Below, one piece after another: positions 24,148-25,303 of a stretch of DNA of 25,303 bases; the stretch's first letter is position 1; every line of letters starts with the position of its first letter. The notes below the pieces were generated by a model that was not told the DNA's origin, ran no database searches, and saw only the letters and a program-made list of their open reading frames with translations. This stretch comes from an uncultured bacterium (GTDB lineage Bacteria; Bacteroidota; Bacteroidia; Bacteroidales; Bacteroidaceae). A program made the position numbers and the translations under genes. The stretch spans positions 1-25,303 of the forward strand of contig CAJMQT010000012.1 in the NCBI GenBank assembly GCA_905215655.1, read 5' to 3'.

Positions 24148-25303
24148 TGTCTTTCAGGTCTAAGAAGTTCTGCAATATCCTTTCGCCCACGGCTCCGCTC
24201 TTCTCCGGGTGAAACTGTGTGGCGTAGAAGTTGTCTTTGTTCAGCGCGGCGCTGTACGGCAGGATATAGTCCGCCCGTGCGGCGGTGAAGTCGCAGAGGG
24301 GCACATAATAGCTGTGAATGAAATAGACGAAGGAGTCGTCAGGGTGCAGTCCTTTGAACAGAGGCGACTTCAACGCTGACAGCGAGTTCCAGCCCATGGC
24401 GGGCACTTTGTCTTCATGTCGCTCGGGGCGGAACCGTTTCACGTCGATGTCGAATATCCCGAGGCAGTCGGTGTCGCCCTCTTCGGAATGACGGCAGAGC
24501 AGCTGTTGCCCGATGCAAATGCCGAGAACGGGCTGCCGCAGGTTCTTTATCACCTCGTCGAGCCCGTGCTGACGGAGGTATCTCATAGCCTCGCTTGCTT
24601 CGCCCTGTCCCGGAAAGACCACTCTGTCGGCAGACATTATCTTCTCGGGGCTGTCGGTAAGCAGCGGCTCCACGCCCTGACGGCGCAGGTTGGTGCAGTA
24701 AGTGTGCCGGAGGTAGTGCGGCGTGATGGCCGGATCAAAGGCGTGCTTGACAACGGCGTTGCGGTACAGCTCGGCACCGGCCGCAATGTCGCAGGCCCGC
24801 TGGAAGCTGTGCCACATACGGCGCATTTTTGTCATGGACAGCATGCGGCCGTTTTCGACATGAAAGAAATACCGCGATTTCATGTCCAACTGTTTGTGCA
24901 GCTCGACAGGAATGGGAACATAGCGTGCTCCGGCTGCGGTTTTCGTAGACTTCAAAGTCGGCTGGTTCGACTTTGTTTTATATTCGACGGACTGCGAGAT
25001 ACACAGCAGGCCGTCTTTGACATCGCGGGCACCGATCGGCACGGTTTCGCCGCGGCGCAGGCCGCAGTCAAGCATGAGCAGCACCCACGGTCCTGCATAG
25101 TGACGCTTTGCGACTTCGCGCACGATCTGCTCCTCGGCGCGGGTCAGCGCCCGGCGGCTTTTCTCATCCTCACTCACAGTTTCGATACGCCGGAATGGGG
25201 AGGAGGCAATCAGGCCGTTGATCTCCGCCTGCTCAAAGATCGCGTGCGTGATGTAATGCAGTTTGGCGGCGGTGCTTGCACCGAGCGGCTTGCCTTTACT
25301 GGT
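24140..25303 (-). CDS. hisH: Partial tyrosine recombinase joined in frame to truncated HisH
   Basis: One open frame of 387 residues runs in from the window edge. Visible residues 1-206 are a phage/ICE-type tyrosine recombinase: a SAM-like core-binding part (KLHYITHAIFEQAEINGLIASSPFRRIE), then catalytic CGLRRGE (Arg, about 83-84) and ITPHYLRHTYCTNL (His 196, Arg 199). The last recombinase box and nucleophilic Tyr are absent. From about residue 208 the protein is HisH, the glutaminase that feeds ammonia to HisF: VVFPGQGEA, GICIGQQLL (Cys 263) and QFHPEKSG (His 365, Glu 367). The first ~25 HisH residues, including beta-strand 1, are missing. The frame starts beyond the window; GTG at 25177 is inside the recombinase. 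By eye, GC content does not break sharply at the join. It overlaps hisA by 8 bp, as a normal hisH would. Confidence 0.85.
   Translation of the reverse strand, partial: TSKGKPLGASTAAKLHYITHAIFEQAEINGLIASSPFRRIETVSEDEKSRRALTRAEEQIVREVAKRHYAGPWVLLMLDCGLRRGETVPIGARDVKDGLLCISQSVEYKTKSNQPTLKSTKTAAGARYVPIPVELHKQLDMKSRYFFHVENGRMLSMTKMRRMWHSFQRACDIAAGAELYRNAVVKHAFDPAITPHYLRHTYCTNLRRQGVEPLLTDSPEKIMSADRVVFPGQGEASEAMRYLRQHGLDEVIKNLRQPVLGICIGQQLLCRHSEEGDTDCLGIFDIDVKRFRPERHEDKVPAMGWNSLSALKSPLFKGLHPDDSFVYFIHSYYVPLCDFTAARADYILPYSAALNKDNFYATQFHPEKSGAVGERILQNFLDLKDND
24674..24691 (-). other. Recombinase/hisH junction
   Basis: This stretch encodes NLRRQG. Recombinases of this family commonly continue CTNLRxxGV after the HxLRH box, and HisH commonly has ALKRLGVE at this depth. 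Either parent could therefore supply these bases, which suits a join by short shared sequence. No inverted repeat, target duplication or att-like core is visible around it. Confidence 0.6.

Noticed and set aside
24140..25303. Integrated element boundary (att site) in hisH
   Set aside because: Site-specific integration keeps the integrase gene whole; here its tyrosine end is missing and no direct-repeat core is visible.

Overview
The window looks like chromosomal DNA of a Bacteroidales bacterium, most like Prevotella/Bacteroides. Reasons: SecA is long with an internal insertion, the FBPase is class III, LptC is a lipoprotein, a DUF4105 protein is present, several gaps carry the Bacteroidetes -7 motif (TAnnTTTG), Shine-Dalgarno sites are mostly weak, and a coaX / outer-membrane barrel / lptC / CorC-like / PpiD-like run is followed by his and lys genes. 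No rRNA, tRNA, CRISPR array or insertion sequence was recognised.

Layout. Bases 2-100 are the 3' end of an unknown membrane protein gene (+). Bases 102-6222 (-) hold secA, with a clear promoter, downstream of a pair: a DUF4105 membrane protein and an alkaline-phosphatase-fold protein whose catalytic residues look lost. Bases 6285-12494 (+) form an envelope block: coaX, a FadL-like barrel protein, lptC, a CNNM/CBS CorC-like membrane protein, and a PpiD/SurA-type folding factor with its own promoter. Bases 12495-14230 are the most unusual intergenic landscape: a four-unit, exactly 22-nt tandem array of palindromes, and two large hairpin elements with octanucleotide-repeat arms that flank one OprB-like porin gene. 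Bases 14231-25303 (-) form a long, tightly packed run that reads, in transcription order, hisH (damaged), hisA, hisF, hisIE, ftsE-like, lysC, lysA, GT2, GT4-like, fbp.

Functionally the window combines protein export and outer-membrane assembly (secA, ppiD-like, lptC, barrels) with CoA synthesis, late histidine synthesis, lysine/diaminopimelate synthesis and gluconeogenesis. The lys, glycosyltransferase and fbp genes are separated by only -4 to +16 bp, so they are probably cotranscribed.

The strongest anomaly is at the right edge. One uninterrupted reading frame joins a truncated tyrosine recombinase, lacking its nucleophilic tyrosine end, to a HisH lacking its first ~25 residues. The join falls in a short stretch (24674-24691) that both protein families could encode. 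It is either a chimeric assembly join or a genuine illegitimate recombination that damaged hisH; sequence alone cannot decide, and I consider the assembly join somewhat more likely.
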